DNA of 20,211 bases from Thermoflexales bacterium. Its GTDB lineage: Bacteria > Chloroflexota > Anaerolineae > B4-G1 > SLSP01. A program made the translations under genes and the position numbers. The notes under the pieces were generated by a model. It did no database searches. It was not told the origin of the DNA and saw only the letters and a list, made by a program, of their open reading frames with translations. Each line of letters starts with the position of its first letter. Positions within the stretch are counted from its first letter, which is position 1. This document shows, piece by piece, positions 7,616 to 14,243 of this stretch. The stretch is taken from positions 1 through 20,211 of the forward strand of contig WFQZ01000120.1 in the NCBI GenBank assembly GCA_015486785.1, written 5' to 3'.

Positions 7616-9298
7616 ATGAATATCAAAAAATTAAAGGCGGTTAGCTATCTTTTGCTGCTGGTGGTGACTCTAACTCCCACTTCCCTGGCATGGGCACAAC
7701 CTCAAGCTCAGCCGCAGGCGCAGGCTACCGGCACGAACTTGTTGGTTAATCCTGGGTTTGAAGGCATCGGCAAGCCGATTGATAATTCCTCACCCAACCC
7801 CGGGAACTGGACCCGTGACACATTCACCGGACAGCAATTCAGCGAAATCTTCACGCCGCAAGGATGGGTCACTTGGTGGCAGGGCGGGGAGTTCAAACGG
7901 CCTGAGTGCAAAGTCATCCCCAACGAGGCGCCATTCAACGGAGACCCCAGCCGCATCTATGACGGCTACTACAGCGGAATGTGCTTCACCTTCTACGGGA
8001 AGCAAAATGCCGGTTATTTTCAGGTAGTGCGCAATCTGCCGCCCCACGCCGTGGTGCAAGGTTCAATTTACGCCCATGCGTGGGCCTGTGGAGACGACGA
8101 TCACGCGGCGCACTCGTGCGGTGACCCGGACTCGTTCTACTTCCAGGTGGGGATCGATCCCACCGGCGGGACGGATCCATTCTCCCCCAACATCGTGTGG
8201 AGCGCGCCGGCGTACAATTACGATACTTACAAGCTGGTGGGGCCGGTGCAGGCAACGGTCGGAGATGCCGGAGTGGTCACGTTCTTCACGCGGGCCTTCG
8301 GCAAATGGCAGCTCAAGCACAATGACGCTTACTGGGATGACGCCAGCTTGGTGTTGATCTCCGGTGGCGAGACGGCGACGCCCACTGCGCCACCGCCGCC
8401 CCCCACGTCGAGTGCTCCACCCGCGCCGGTATACACACCCACGCCGCTCCCCGATGGTTCAATCGTCTACATCGTGCAGCCCGGCGATACTCTGTTCGGC
8501 ATCGCGCTGACCTACGGTGTCTCGCTGGATGACTTACGCCGTTTGAATGCCGGGACGCTTGGCCCCAATGACTTGCTCTCCATTGGGCAGAAAGTTGTCA
8601 TTGCCGCCAGCCCCAACGCGGTACAGGTCACGCCCACGCCCGCCGTCCAGCCGACGGCGGCCCCAACGCAAGCCACTGCGCAGCCCGGTCAGCCAACGGC
8701 ACAACCGGGAGGCAATACCGGCGGACAGCAGCAACCGGCACAACCACCTCAACCGGCTGCCGGAACAGGCTCACTCTGCGTGCTGGCCTTCAAGGATGCT
8801 AATGGCGATATGATCCAGGAAGCGGATCAGGGCGAGGAACGGCTGCCCGGAGCACAGTTCACCTTGCTGAGCACCGGCGGGCCGGTGGGGAATTACACCA
8901 CCGACGGAATGAGCGAACCTTACTGCTTTGAAAACCTCGCGCCGGGGAACTACATCCTGCGGCACACGCCGCCCCAGGGATACACGACCGATCTCGGCCC
9001 TTGGAGCGTGATCATTGAAGCGGACAAAGTCGCCTCGGTCAACATCGGCTACGTCCCCGGCGGGAGTCAAGCGGGTGGTAACACACCAGCCGGAAATAAC
9101 GGCAGTGGTTCACAAAACACTCCTTCCACGCCTGCCGGTACAGATTCTCCCACCGTCCAACCGGCGACAGACGCGCAGGGCAATGCTCAAGAAAGTGACA
9201 TCACCAGCGTCCTGAACATTGTCTTGAAAGTCAGCGGTGTCATCGCGCTGCTCTTGGTGATCGCCGTCGGCGTGCTTTTCTACCTTTCACGCCGCTAG
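7616..9298 (+). CDS. Membrane-anchored surface protein: beta-sandwich domain, LysM, Cna_B-like domain
   Basis: A 560-residue exported protein. Signal peptide with probable cleavage after AWA (residue 27), then a short PQAQ repeat. Residues 41-250 look like a carbohydrate-binding-type beta sandwich, beginning NLLVNPGFE and ending AYWDDASLVL, with several Trp and Cys. A Pro/Thr stalk (about 253-280) leads to one LysM (about 284-330; VQPGDTLFGIA, NLxIGQKVVI-like end), which in known families binds peptidoglycan or chitin-type glycans. A second P/Q/T stalk leads to a SpaA/Cna_B or SdrD-like domain (387-475; FKDANGDMIQEADQGE, ENLAPGNYIL). A Gly/Ser/Thr stretch precedes one membrane helix (about 539-557) and terminal Arg-Arg, with no LPXTG motif. 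The product is probably held in the membrane and spans the wall. Shine-Dalgarno AAGGAGG at 7598-7604. It is monocistronic, from a consensus promoter to a strong terminator, which suggests high constitutive expression. Confidence 0.9.
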   Translation: MNIKKLKAVSYLLLLVVTLTPTSLAWAQPQAQPQAQATGTNLLVNPGFEGIGKPIDNSSPNPGNWTRDTFTGQQFSEIFTPQGWVTWWQGGEFKRPECKVIPNEAPFNGDPSRIYDGYYSGMCFTFYGKQNAGYFQVVRNLPPHAVVQGSIYAHAWACGDDDHAAHSCGDPDSFYFQVGIDPTGGTDPFSPNIVWSAPAYNYDTYKLVGPVQATVGDAGVVTFFTRAFGKWQLKHNDAYWDDASLVLISGGETATPTAPPPPPTSSAPPAPVYTPTPLPDGSIVYIVQPGDTLFGIALTYGVSLDDLRRLNAGTLGPNDLLSIGQKVVIAASPNAVQVTPTPAVQPTAAPTQATAQPGQPTAQPGGNTGGQQQPAQPPQPAAGTGSLCVLAFKDANGDMIQEADQGEERLPGAQFTLLSTGGPVGNYTTDGMSEPYCFENLAPGNYILRHTPPQGYTTDLGPWSVIIEADKVASVNIGYVPGGSQAGGNTPAGNNGSGSQNTPSTPAGTDSPTVQPATDAQGNAQESDITSVLNIVLKVSGVIALLLVIAVGVLFYLSRR

Positions 9299-9317
9299 AT
9301 TCACCCCACACAATCAG

Positions 9318-9349
9318 ACAGGCCACCGAAAAGCTCGGTGGCCTGTTTT
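9318..9349 (+). terminator. Terminator of the LysM surface protein gene
   Basis: A perfect 12-bp stem (ACAGGCCACCGA 9318-9329, TCGGTGGCCTGT 9335-9346) with a 5-nt loop and a T4 run (9346-9349), 19 bp after the stop codon. Confidence 0.9.
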
Positions 9350-9358
9350 CGTTGAGGG

Positions 9359-9402
9359 AAAAATTCCCGGCAAGCTGTTTACGCCCGTTCAGCTTGCCGG
9401 GA
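9359..9402 (-). terminator. Terminator of the ECF transporter operon
   Basis: A perfect 13-bp inverted repeat (9365-9377 with 9390-9402) with a 12-nt loop. On the minus strand it is followed by T5 (9359-9363). It lies about 40 bp beyond the stop of the last ECF gene, back to back with the terminator of the convergent LysM gene. Confidence 0.85.
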
Positions 9403-9442
9403 TTCAAAGGAGGTCCATCTACTGATGGAAGGCCAAGCGAGA

Positions 9443-10276
9443 TCAAGTGCGAGTCAACTGTTGATATTGCGCGATCATTTCCTCAACGGTTAGCGTGCCG
9501 GGTGAAAAGCCCTGGTCTTGCGTGCGCTGCGCTAACTGCGTGATCTGCGGCGGCTCAATGAAAGTTTGCGCCAGGATTTCGGGGTGACTGAAGACTTCGG
9601 CGGTGGGGCCATCGGCGAGGATGTGCCCTCGGCCCAGGGCGACGACGCGCTTGGCGTAGCGGGCCACAATGGGCATGTCGTGAGTGATGATGATGATCGC
9701 GTGTCCGTGCTCCTCGTTCAGCTCCACCAAAAAATCCATAATCTCGCGGGATTGTTGGGCATCTTGGCCTGTGGTCGGCTCGTCCACGATGATCACGCGC
9801 GGGCGCAGCGCCAAAATCGAGGCGATGGCCACGCGCTGCCGCAATCCCTTGGGAAGGAAGAAGGGGTGTTCTTTGAAGTATGACTTATCCAATCCCACGA
9901 CGTGGGCCGCCTCTTCCACCCGCTCTTTGACTTCCTCTTCGGCTAACTGGATGTTCCGGGGGCCATAGGCGATTTCGTCCCAGCACGTGCTGTTGAAGAG
10001 TTGGTGATCGGGATTCTGGAAGACATAGCCCACTCGCCGCACCATTTCCACGATAGGGGTCGTTTTGGAGTTATGCCCATCCACGATGACGTCTCCGCCG
10101 GTTGGTTTGAACAGGCCGTTCAGGCATTTGGAGAAGGTGGTCTTGCCGGAGCCGTTCTGACCGATGAAGGTGATCATCTCGCCCTCGTCAATGGTGAGGT
10201 TGATGTCGTCCAGGGCCAGAGTGCCATCGGGATAGCGGTATACCAGGTGCTTGACTTCAATAAACGGTGAGGTCAT
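9443..10276 (-). CDS. ECF transporter ATPase subunit (EcfA-type), atypical signature motif
   Basis: One of two ATP-hydrolysing subunits that drive a vitamin/metal-type ECF importer from the cytoplasmic face. 277 residues. Walker A GQNGSGKTT at 39-47, Q-loop Gln87 (VFQNPDHQ), Walker B VIIVDE at 161-166, D-loop GQD and switch His199 (ITHD). The ABC signature reads LPKGLRQ (141-147) where LSGGQ or the LSKGERQ variant is usual: the Ser that contacts the gamma-phosphate is Pro. The residues after about 240 form the short C-terminal extension common in EcfA proteins. The start ATG overlaps the stop of the upstream ATPase by four bases (ATGA), with AGGAGGG six bases before it, so the two subunits are translationally coupled, as expected for an A/A' heterodimer. 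Last gene of the S-T-A-A' operon. Family firm; which of A1 or A2 it corresponds to is not decided. Confidence 0.93.
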   Translation of the reverse strand: MTSPFIEVKHLVYRYPDGTLALDDINLTIDEGEMITFIGQNGSGKTTFSKCLNGLFKPTGGDVIVDGHNSKTTPIVEMVRRVGYVFQNPDHQLFNSTCWDEIAYGPRNIQLAEEEVKERVEEAAHVVGLDKSYFKEHPFFLPKGLRQRVAIASILALRPRVIIVDEPTTGQDAQQSREIMDFLVELNEEHGHAIIIITHDMPIVARYAKRVVALGRGHILADGPTAEVFSHPEILAQTFIEPPQITQLAQRTQDQGFSPGTLTVEEMIAQYQQLTRT

Positions 10277-11142
10277 TGTTTTCCCTCCTGCGCCGGTTCT
10301 AGCAGTGAAGTTAGCTTCTCGGCGGCCTCCGCTACGGTCACCGGCAGATAGCCGTCGTAGCGTCCTTGTTGCTTGAGATAGTGGAAGAATTGCATGATTC
10401 CGGGCGGGAACAGCCCTTTTTCAAGCAGCAAATCCATCTGCTCGAAGAATTGCCGTGTTTCGCCTTCCAAGAGCAGATGGCTGTTGTGCAACAGCACCAT
10501 CCGGTCGGCCAGCGGGACAAGGTTTTCCAAACTGTGCTCAATCACGATAATCGTGTTGCGCTGCTCGCGCTTGAGTTTCGCCAGTACTTCAAAGATGCGC
10601 CGGCGGCTGATGGGATCAAGCATAGAGGTTGGTTCGTCGAGCACCATAATCGGCGGCCTCATCGCCAGGACTGCGGCCAGGGCCACGCGCTGTTTCTGCC
10701 CGCCGGAGATTTCGTAAGGGGGCTTCAGCATCAAGGGACTGAGATCGGTCAACTCCACAACCCACTCCAGCCGCTCGCGGATCTCCGGGATGCTCATGCC
10801 CAGATTCTCCATCCCGAAGACCAATTCATCTTCCACGGTCATAGTGGTGAACTGCGCTTCGGGGTCTGAAAACACGACGCCGACGGATTTTTGCAACGCG
10901 CCGGTGGGGTAGGATTCCACATCCTTCCCCAGCACTTTGATTCCCCCTTGCTTGATGCCGTGGTATTGGCCGGGGATCAAGCCGTTGAGGGAGTAGGCGA
11001 GGGTGGTTTTGCCGGAGCCGTTCGGCCCGATGATGCCGATGAACTCGCCCTGGTGAACCGTCAAGTTAATGTTCTCCAGAGCGGGATTAGGCGAATACAG
11101 GTAACGCCAGGTGTAGTCTTTGATTTCGATGACTGCGGACAC
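10273..11142 (-). CDS. ECF transporter ATPase subunit (EcfA-type), Q-loop glutamine replaced
   Basis: Second ATPase of the ECF energising module. 289 residues. Walker A GPNGSGKTT at 39-47, canonical signature ISGGQ at 145-149, Walker B IMVLDE at 165-170, switch His203 (IEHS). The Q-loop, normally VFQDPE, reads VFSDPE, so Ser92 stands where the Mg/water-coordinating Gln is expected; Gln97 is nearby. The C-terminal part (about 225-289) is longer than a minimal ABC domain, as in other EcfA. The start codon is GTG at 11142, with GGGGAGG five bases upstream; 12 bp separate it from ecfT, and it overlaps the next ATPase by 4 bp. It should pair with that subunit and dock on the coupling helices of EcfT. 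Confidence 0.93.
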   Translation of the reverse strand: MSAVIEIKDYTWRYLYSPNPALENINLTVHQGEFIGIIGPNGSGKTTLAYSLNGLIPGQYHGIKQGGIKVLGKDVESYPTGALQKSVGVVFSDPEAQFTTMTVEDELVFGMENLGMSIPEIRERLEWVVELTDLSPLMLKPPYEISGGQKQRVALAAVLAMRPPIMVLDEPTSMLDPISRRRIFEVLAKLKREQRNTIIVIEHSLENLVPLADRMVLLHNSHLLLEGETRQFFEQMDLLLEKGLFPPGIMQFFHYLKQQGRYDGYLPVTVAEAAEKLTSLLEPAQEGKQ

Positions 11143-11154
11143 GTGAGCCTCCCC

Positions 11155-12012
11155 TTACAGTGCGCTTTGCGCCCAGATGATGAACCAAGAATCGTCCAGG
11201 CCGAAGTAGCCAAATCCATACCGCAGCACGAGGATGGCTATGAATGTGATGGTGATAATGCCCACCAAGACGCCGTCCAATGCGCGGAAGGTGTAATGTG
11301 TCAAAACGTAGTCCGCCCGCTTGACTTTGCTGGCTTTGCCGGTGAAGGCGTATCCCCGCGCAATCAAGGCGTTGGTAAATTCTTCGGTGCGCCGCAAGGA
11401 GAGCGCGAACAAGGGCACCATGTACATAATGTACTTGCGGATTTTGTACGCCAGCGATTTTCCGGCTGGATCGAAGCCGCGTGCTTGCTCTGCTTGCCGC
11501 ACGATGCCGAAATCTTCCAAAACCATGCCCGCCGAGCGCAACGCCATCGCGAAGACGTAGGTGATCACAAACGGAATCTTCACGCTGCGCATCGCTACGA
11601 TGACATCTCGCTCCCGCGAGGTGCTCAGGAAAAATACCATGGTGGCGATCATCGGCAGGATGCGGAAATAGACGACGGTCGCGTCACGGATGCGTTCCCA
11701 GTAAATGGGGATGCCCAGCGGCTTGGTCAGCAAGCGATATTCAGGATGTACGCCTCCCAGCACCGTGTAAGAAAGCAGAATGATAAAGCCCATTGAGATG
11801 GCCATAGGGGCGTAAATGCGCAGAATCTTCACATCCACCCGACTGTACCACATCAGCGCAAGCGTAAAGAGCATAATGAAAAAATTCCACTCCGGCGCGG
11901 TGATGAATAACGGGAACAAGCTGACGATCAGCAAAAAATACACCTTCACAAACGGATGAATGGCGTAGATCGGAGATTGATCTGGAACGTACCCTAGAAG
12001 TGTTTTGTGCAT
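11155..12012 (-). CDS. ecfT: ECF transporter transmembrane (T) component
   Basis: Membrane scaffold that links the two ATPases to the substrate-binding S component. 285 residues with hydrophobic segments near 24-55, 66-85, 112-130, 146-165, 195-206 and 246-270. The two coupling motifs that define EcfT are intact: ARG at 177-179 (EQARGFDP) and ARG at 218-220 (LIARGYAF). These sit in the long cytoplasmic helices that dock into the ATPases. The ATG at 12012 is preceded by GGAGG, which lies just below a 10-bp intercistronic hairpin (12026-12057). It follows the S component gene and precedes the first ATPase by 12 bp. The full S-T-A-A' set in one operon is typical of a dedicated (group I) ECF importer. 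Confidence 0.94.
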   Translation of the reverse strand: MHKTLLGYVPDQSPIYAIHPFVKVYFLLIVSLFPLFITAPEWNFFIMLFTLALMWYSRVDVKILRIYAPMAISMGFIILLSYTVLGGVHPEYRLLTKPLGIPIYWERIRDATVVYFRILPMIATMVFFLSTSRERDVIVAMRSVKIPFVITYVFAMALRSAGMVLEDFGIVRQAEQARGFDPAGKSLAYKIRKYIMYMVPLFALSLRRTEEFTNALIARGYAFTGKASKVKRADYVLTHYTFRALDGVLVGIITITFIAILVLRYGFGYFGLDDSWFIIWAQSAL

Positions 12013-12025
12013 AAGAACCTCCGGT

Positions 12026-12057
12026 GCCTGGCCGGAGAATTTCTTCCCCGGCCAGGC
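12026..12057 (-). promoter_or_regulatory. Intercistronic hairpin between the S component and ecfT
   Basis: GCCTGGCCGG (12026-12035) pairs perfectly over 10 bp with CCGGCCAGGC (12048-12057), with a 12-nt loop. It occupies most of the 57-bp gap and ends about six bases before the ecfT Shine-Dalgarno. No T-run follows, so it is not a standard terminator. It could protect the S-component mRNA or reduce downstream expression, giving more S than T/A protein. Confidence 0.6.
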
Positions 12058-12069
12058 CGCTGCGAGAGT

Positions 12070-12702
12070 TTAGGCCCACCACTTTTTGACGAAGGATGGG
12101 GTGCGGATCACAACACCGGACAAGGCTTTGAGCAGGATGAAGTTGAACACGATACCGGCGACCACGTTGCCACCGAACCATCCCCAGATGAACAGAGGCA
12201 CGGACTCTGCCGTAAGCAGCCCGAAGCCCTTGAGTACGACCAGCGGCGAGTACAACGCGCCGAAGGCACTGGAAACGATCATTGCCGCCAGCAGGATCAA
12301 GTAATCGCGGGTGGACTTGAGGCGCGGGTCAGCCTTGTAATAACGGAAGGCCCACGCGGGTAAGAATGCCTGCACGGCATTAGCGGGGATGTAGGCCAGC
12401 GAGACGTAGAACGGGGTGCCGGAAATGGCGTTGGAGAAGAAGGGGAAGATGGAGGCCGCCAGGACGCCCCATGCCCCGAACCAGATCGCCCCGACCTGCT
12501 GAACCGCGATGCCGGTCCAGAAGAAATTGACCCCGAAGCCCAGCGGGAAGCTGATGCTCCCGAAAGCTCCTACGACGAAGCCAATCCCGATCAACAGGGC
12601 CAACAAGACGATGTGGATCACACCAACCGAGCGTTTTTCTCCCGGTTGCAATTCCCAAATCTGCTCTGCAGTTAGTTCCTCTTGGTTAAGCTGATTCTCC
12701 AT
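12070..12702 (-). CDS. Probable ECF transporter substrate-binding (S) component, substrate unknown
   Basis: A 210-residue integral membrane protein. A polar, acidic N-terminal tail (1-24) is followed by hydrophobic segments at about 27-50, 53-72, 73-92, 98-119, 132-155 and 168-192, consistent with the six-helix S-component fold. Gly/Ala-rich helices and a SLAYIPANAVQAF segment (101-113) resemble S-component cores. I do not recognise BioY, ThiT, RibU, FolT or the cobalt/nickel CbiM type, and no metabolic gene nearby reveals the ligand. The role rests mainly on position: first gene of an operon that continues with ecfT and two ECF ATPases. The ATG at 12702 has AAGGAG four bases upstream. A leader of about 105 nt precedes it, in which I see no known riboswitch. 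Confidence 0.8.
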   Translation of the reverse strand: MENQLNQEELTAEQIWELQPGEKRSVGVIHIVLLALLIGIGFVVGAFGSISFPLGFGVNFFWTGIAVQQVGAIWFGAWGVLAASIFPFFSNAISGTPFYVSLAYIPANAVQAFLPAWAFRYYKADPRLKSTRDYLILLAAMIVSSAFGALYSPLVVLKGFGLLTAESVPLFIWGWFGGNVVAGIVFNFILLKALSGVVIRTPSFVKKWWA

Positions 12703-12777
12703 GATGCTCCTTAATTAAAGATAAAAGTGATTGAACTGGGTTACAACATTGAGAACTACTCAGACTAACTTTCGATA

Positions 12778-12796
12778 GACACCTCCTTAATTTCGT
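12778..12796 (-). other. Second Shine-Dalgarno-like sequence without a normal start, in the ECF operon leader
   Basis: The minus strand reads AAGGAGGTGTCT, a near-perfect anti-Shine-Dalgarno complement, followed by ATC GAA AGT TAG. It is about 80 nt upstream of the S-component start. Only very short frames are possible (GTG with a stop after five codons). It resembles the orphan element at 1655-1664. Confidence 0.3.
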
Positions 12797-12814
12797 TAAT
12801 GGACACAATCAAAA

Positions 12815-12820
12815 ATTATA
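12815..12820 (-). promoter_or_regulatory. -10 element of the ECF operon promoter
   Basis: A perfect TATAAT on the minus strand, 112 bp before the S-component start. No good -35 hexamer lies 16-18 bp upstream (AAGTAG at best), so the promoter may need an activator. Transcription would start near 12807. Confidence 0.5.
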
Positions 12821-12849
12821 GCGTGTGAAACGCCTTTCTACTTTACGCT

Positions 12850-12865
12850 AGAATGTTCAGAATGT
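12850..12865. promoter_or_regulatory. Direct repeat between divergent promoters, possible operator
   Basis: AGAATGT occurs twice (12850-12856 and 12859-12865) at a 9-bp period, between the ECF operon -10 (12815) and the -35 of the opposite promoter (12884). The position suits a regulator of one or both divergent units. A chance repeat is possible in this AT-rich stretch. Confidence 0.35.
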
Positions 12866-12883
12866 CAAATCAAATTCAGACTC

Positions 12884-12911
12884 TTGACTTTCCCATGTTC
12901 CTCCCTAGAAT
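12884..12911 (+). promoter_or_regulatory. Promoter of the YbhB-lipoprotein operon
   Basis: TTGACT (12884-12889), a 16-bp spacer and TAGAAT (12906-12911), 32 bp before the ATG. Each hexamer differs from consensus at one position. Confidence 0.75.
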
Positions 12912-12943
12912 GAAATCCGCAGTAAACGGGGAAGGAGGGTGAA

Positions 12944-13546
12944 ATGTCCAAGTATCATTTCCTTGCGGTGTTGATCGAGCTGAGCATAATTGTAGCTGGG
13001 TGCAGCCAAGCCCCACCGACGTTAGAGCCTACGATCACCCATGAGGCAGCCACTCCCATAAACCAAGTAACAGGAGGTGCGATGATGACTTTCCAATTGA
13101 CCAGCCCGGCCTTCGCGCCGGGAGCAGAAATCCCGCTCAAATACACGTGTGACGGGGAGGACTTTTCTCCGCCGCTGGCGTGGAGTGACCCGCCCGCCGG
13201 CACGCAAAGTTTCGCGTTGATCTGCGACGATCCCGACGCACCGGGGCGCACCTGGGTACATTGGGTGCGCTACAACATCCCCGCCGAGGCGCGTTCTCTG
13301 GCCGAGGCTCAGCCGTCTGACGCTCGGCTGCCCGACGGCAGCCTCAACGGGACGAACAGTTGGAAGCGGCTGGGGTACGGCGGCCCCTGTCCGCCGCGCG
13401 GCGTGCATCATTATTACTTCAAACTGTACGCCCTGGATACTGTGCTTGAGCTTGAGCCGGGCGCGACCAAAGAGCAGCTTCTCGGAAAGATGGTGACACA
13501 CATCCTCACCGATACAGAGTTGATGGGCACTTACCAGCGGCGATGA
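12944..13546 (+). CDS. YbhB/YbcL-type PEBP-family lipoprotein
   Basis: A 200-residue protein with a lipoprotein signal peptide (lipobox VAGC, Cys20), a low-complexity Thr/Pro spacer (21-45) and a phosphatidylethanolamine-binding-protein fold (about 48-199). Family motifs are clear: DDPDAP at 95-100, WVHWVRYNIP at 104-113 and GTNSWKRLGYGGPCPP starting at 136, ending in HHYYFKLYALD. Bacterial members (YbhB, YbcL) are about 155-185 residues and their biochemical role is poorly known; small-ligand binding is assumed. The ATG at 12944 has GGAGGG four bases upstream. A second strong Shine-Dalgarno (GGAGG, 13073-13077) precedes in-frame ATGs at Met47 and Met48, exactly at the start of the PEBP core, so an unanchored cytoplasmic form could also be made. 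The gene overlaps the following hydrolase by four bases. Family firm; function unknown. Confidence 0.93.
   Translation: MSKYHFLAVLIELSIIVAGCSQAPPTLEPTITHEAATPINQVTGGAMMTFQLTSPAFAPGAEIPLKYTCDGEDFSPPLAWSDPPAGTQSFALICDDPDAPGRTWVHWVRYNIPAEARSLAEAQPSDARLPDGSLNGTNSWKRLGYGGPCPPRGVHHYYFKLYALDTVLELEPGATKEQLLGKMVTHILTDTELMGTYQRR
13073..13087 (+). promoter_or_regulatory. Internal ribosome-binding site and alternative starts within the YbhB gene
   Basis: GGAGG at 13073-13077 lies four bases before ATG 13082 (Met47) and seven before ATG 13085 (Met48), both in frame. Starting here skips the lipoprotein signal and gives a 153-154-residue PEBP domain, close to the usual size of cytoplasmic YbhB. Confidence 0.5.
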
Positions 13547-14175
13547 ACACCATCATTTACTTGCACGGATTCGCTTCGTCCTCTCAGGGCACCAAGGCCG
13601 TATTCCTGCGTGAACGGTGCCAGGCCCTGCCGGAGGTGCAATGCTACGCCCTGGACTTCACCCCCACGCCCCGCGACTTTGAGTTTATGACCGTATCCGG
13701 CATGATCGCGCGGCTGCGGCAATTTATCCTTGACCGAGAGTTGCCGCACGTCAGCCTGATCGGCAGTTCCCTGGGCGGACTGCCCGCGCTGCACTACGCC
13801 GCTCGCTATGAAGGCGTCCGGCGGGTCTTGCTGCTGGCCCCCGCGCTCTTCTATCGTCCCAAGCTGCCTGAGTCGGTTGCCTCGGGCACAGAGGAAGGGA
13901 CTTTCCGAGTTTACCACCATGCCTTCCAACGCGACCTCCCCCTGCGTCAACTGATCGAAACGGATGGCGAAAGCTACCGCATGCCCATCCCCCCGGCTGT
14001 GCCCACGAGGATCATTCACGGCATTGAAGACGCCGTCATCCCGATAGAACACAGCCGGCAGTATGCCGCCCGCTACCCCGAAATGGTCAGTCTGATCGCA
14101 GTCCCCGACACCCACATGCTGCACGAACATCTACCCTTATTCTGGGAACAAGTGCAATCGTTTCTTTTGGGGTAA
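13543..14175 (+). CDS. YqiA-like alpha/beta hydrolase (esterase)
   Basis: A 210-residue cytoplasmic serine hydrolase of the YqiA/UPF0227 type. It opens with IIYLHGFASS, the oxyanion-hole HGF segment. The nucleophile elbow GSSLGG puts Ser76 in G-x-S-x-G. The acid is probably Asp163 (HGIEDAVIP) and the base His191 (PDTHML), completing the triad. E. coli YqiA hydrolyses short-chain esters in vitro; the natural substrate here is unknown. The ATG overlaps the stop of the YbhB gene by four bases (ATGA), so translation is coupled and the two products may share a process. The stop codon forms part of the following terminator stem. Confidence 0.9.
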   Translation: MNTIIYLHGFASSSQGTKAVFLRERCQALPEVQCYALDFTPTPRDFEFMTVSGMIARLRQFILDRELPHVSLIGSSLGGLPALHYAARYEGVRRVLLLAPALFYRPKLPESVASGTEEGTFRVYHHAFQRDLPLRQLIETDGESYRMPIPPAVPTRIIHGIEDAVIPIEHSRQYAARYPEMVSLIAVPDTHMLHEHLPLFWEQVQSFLLG

Positions 14176-14226
14176 CTGCGGGTCGGCCAGCCCAGGAGCT
14201 TGCCGGGAGCAGTTATTTCTATTTTT
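14173..14226 (+). terminator. Probable terminator of the YbhB-hydrolase operon
   Basis: TAACTGC (14173-14179, including the stop codon) pairs with GCAGTTA (14209-14215), and an inner CGGC/GCCG helix forms inside after an internal loop. A T-rich tail follows (TTTCTATTTTT, 14216-14226). Less compact than the other terminators here. Confidence 0.6.
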
Positions 14227-14243
14227 CAGAGGAGAGAGCAGAA

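Noticed and set aside
12703..12810. A vitamin riboswitch in the ECF operon leader
   Set aside because: I looked for TPP, FMN, cobalamin, preQ1 and THF core motifs and saw none; a covariance-model search would be needed to exclude weak ones.
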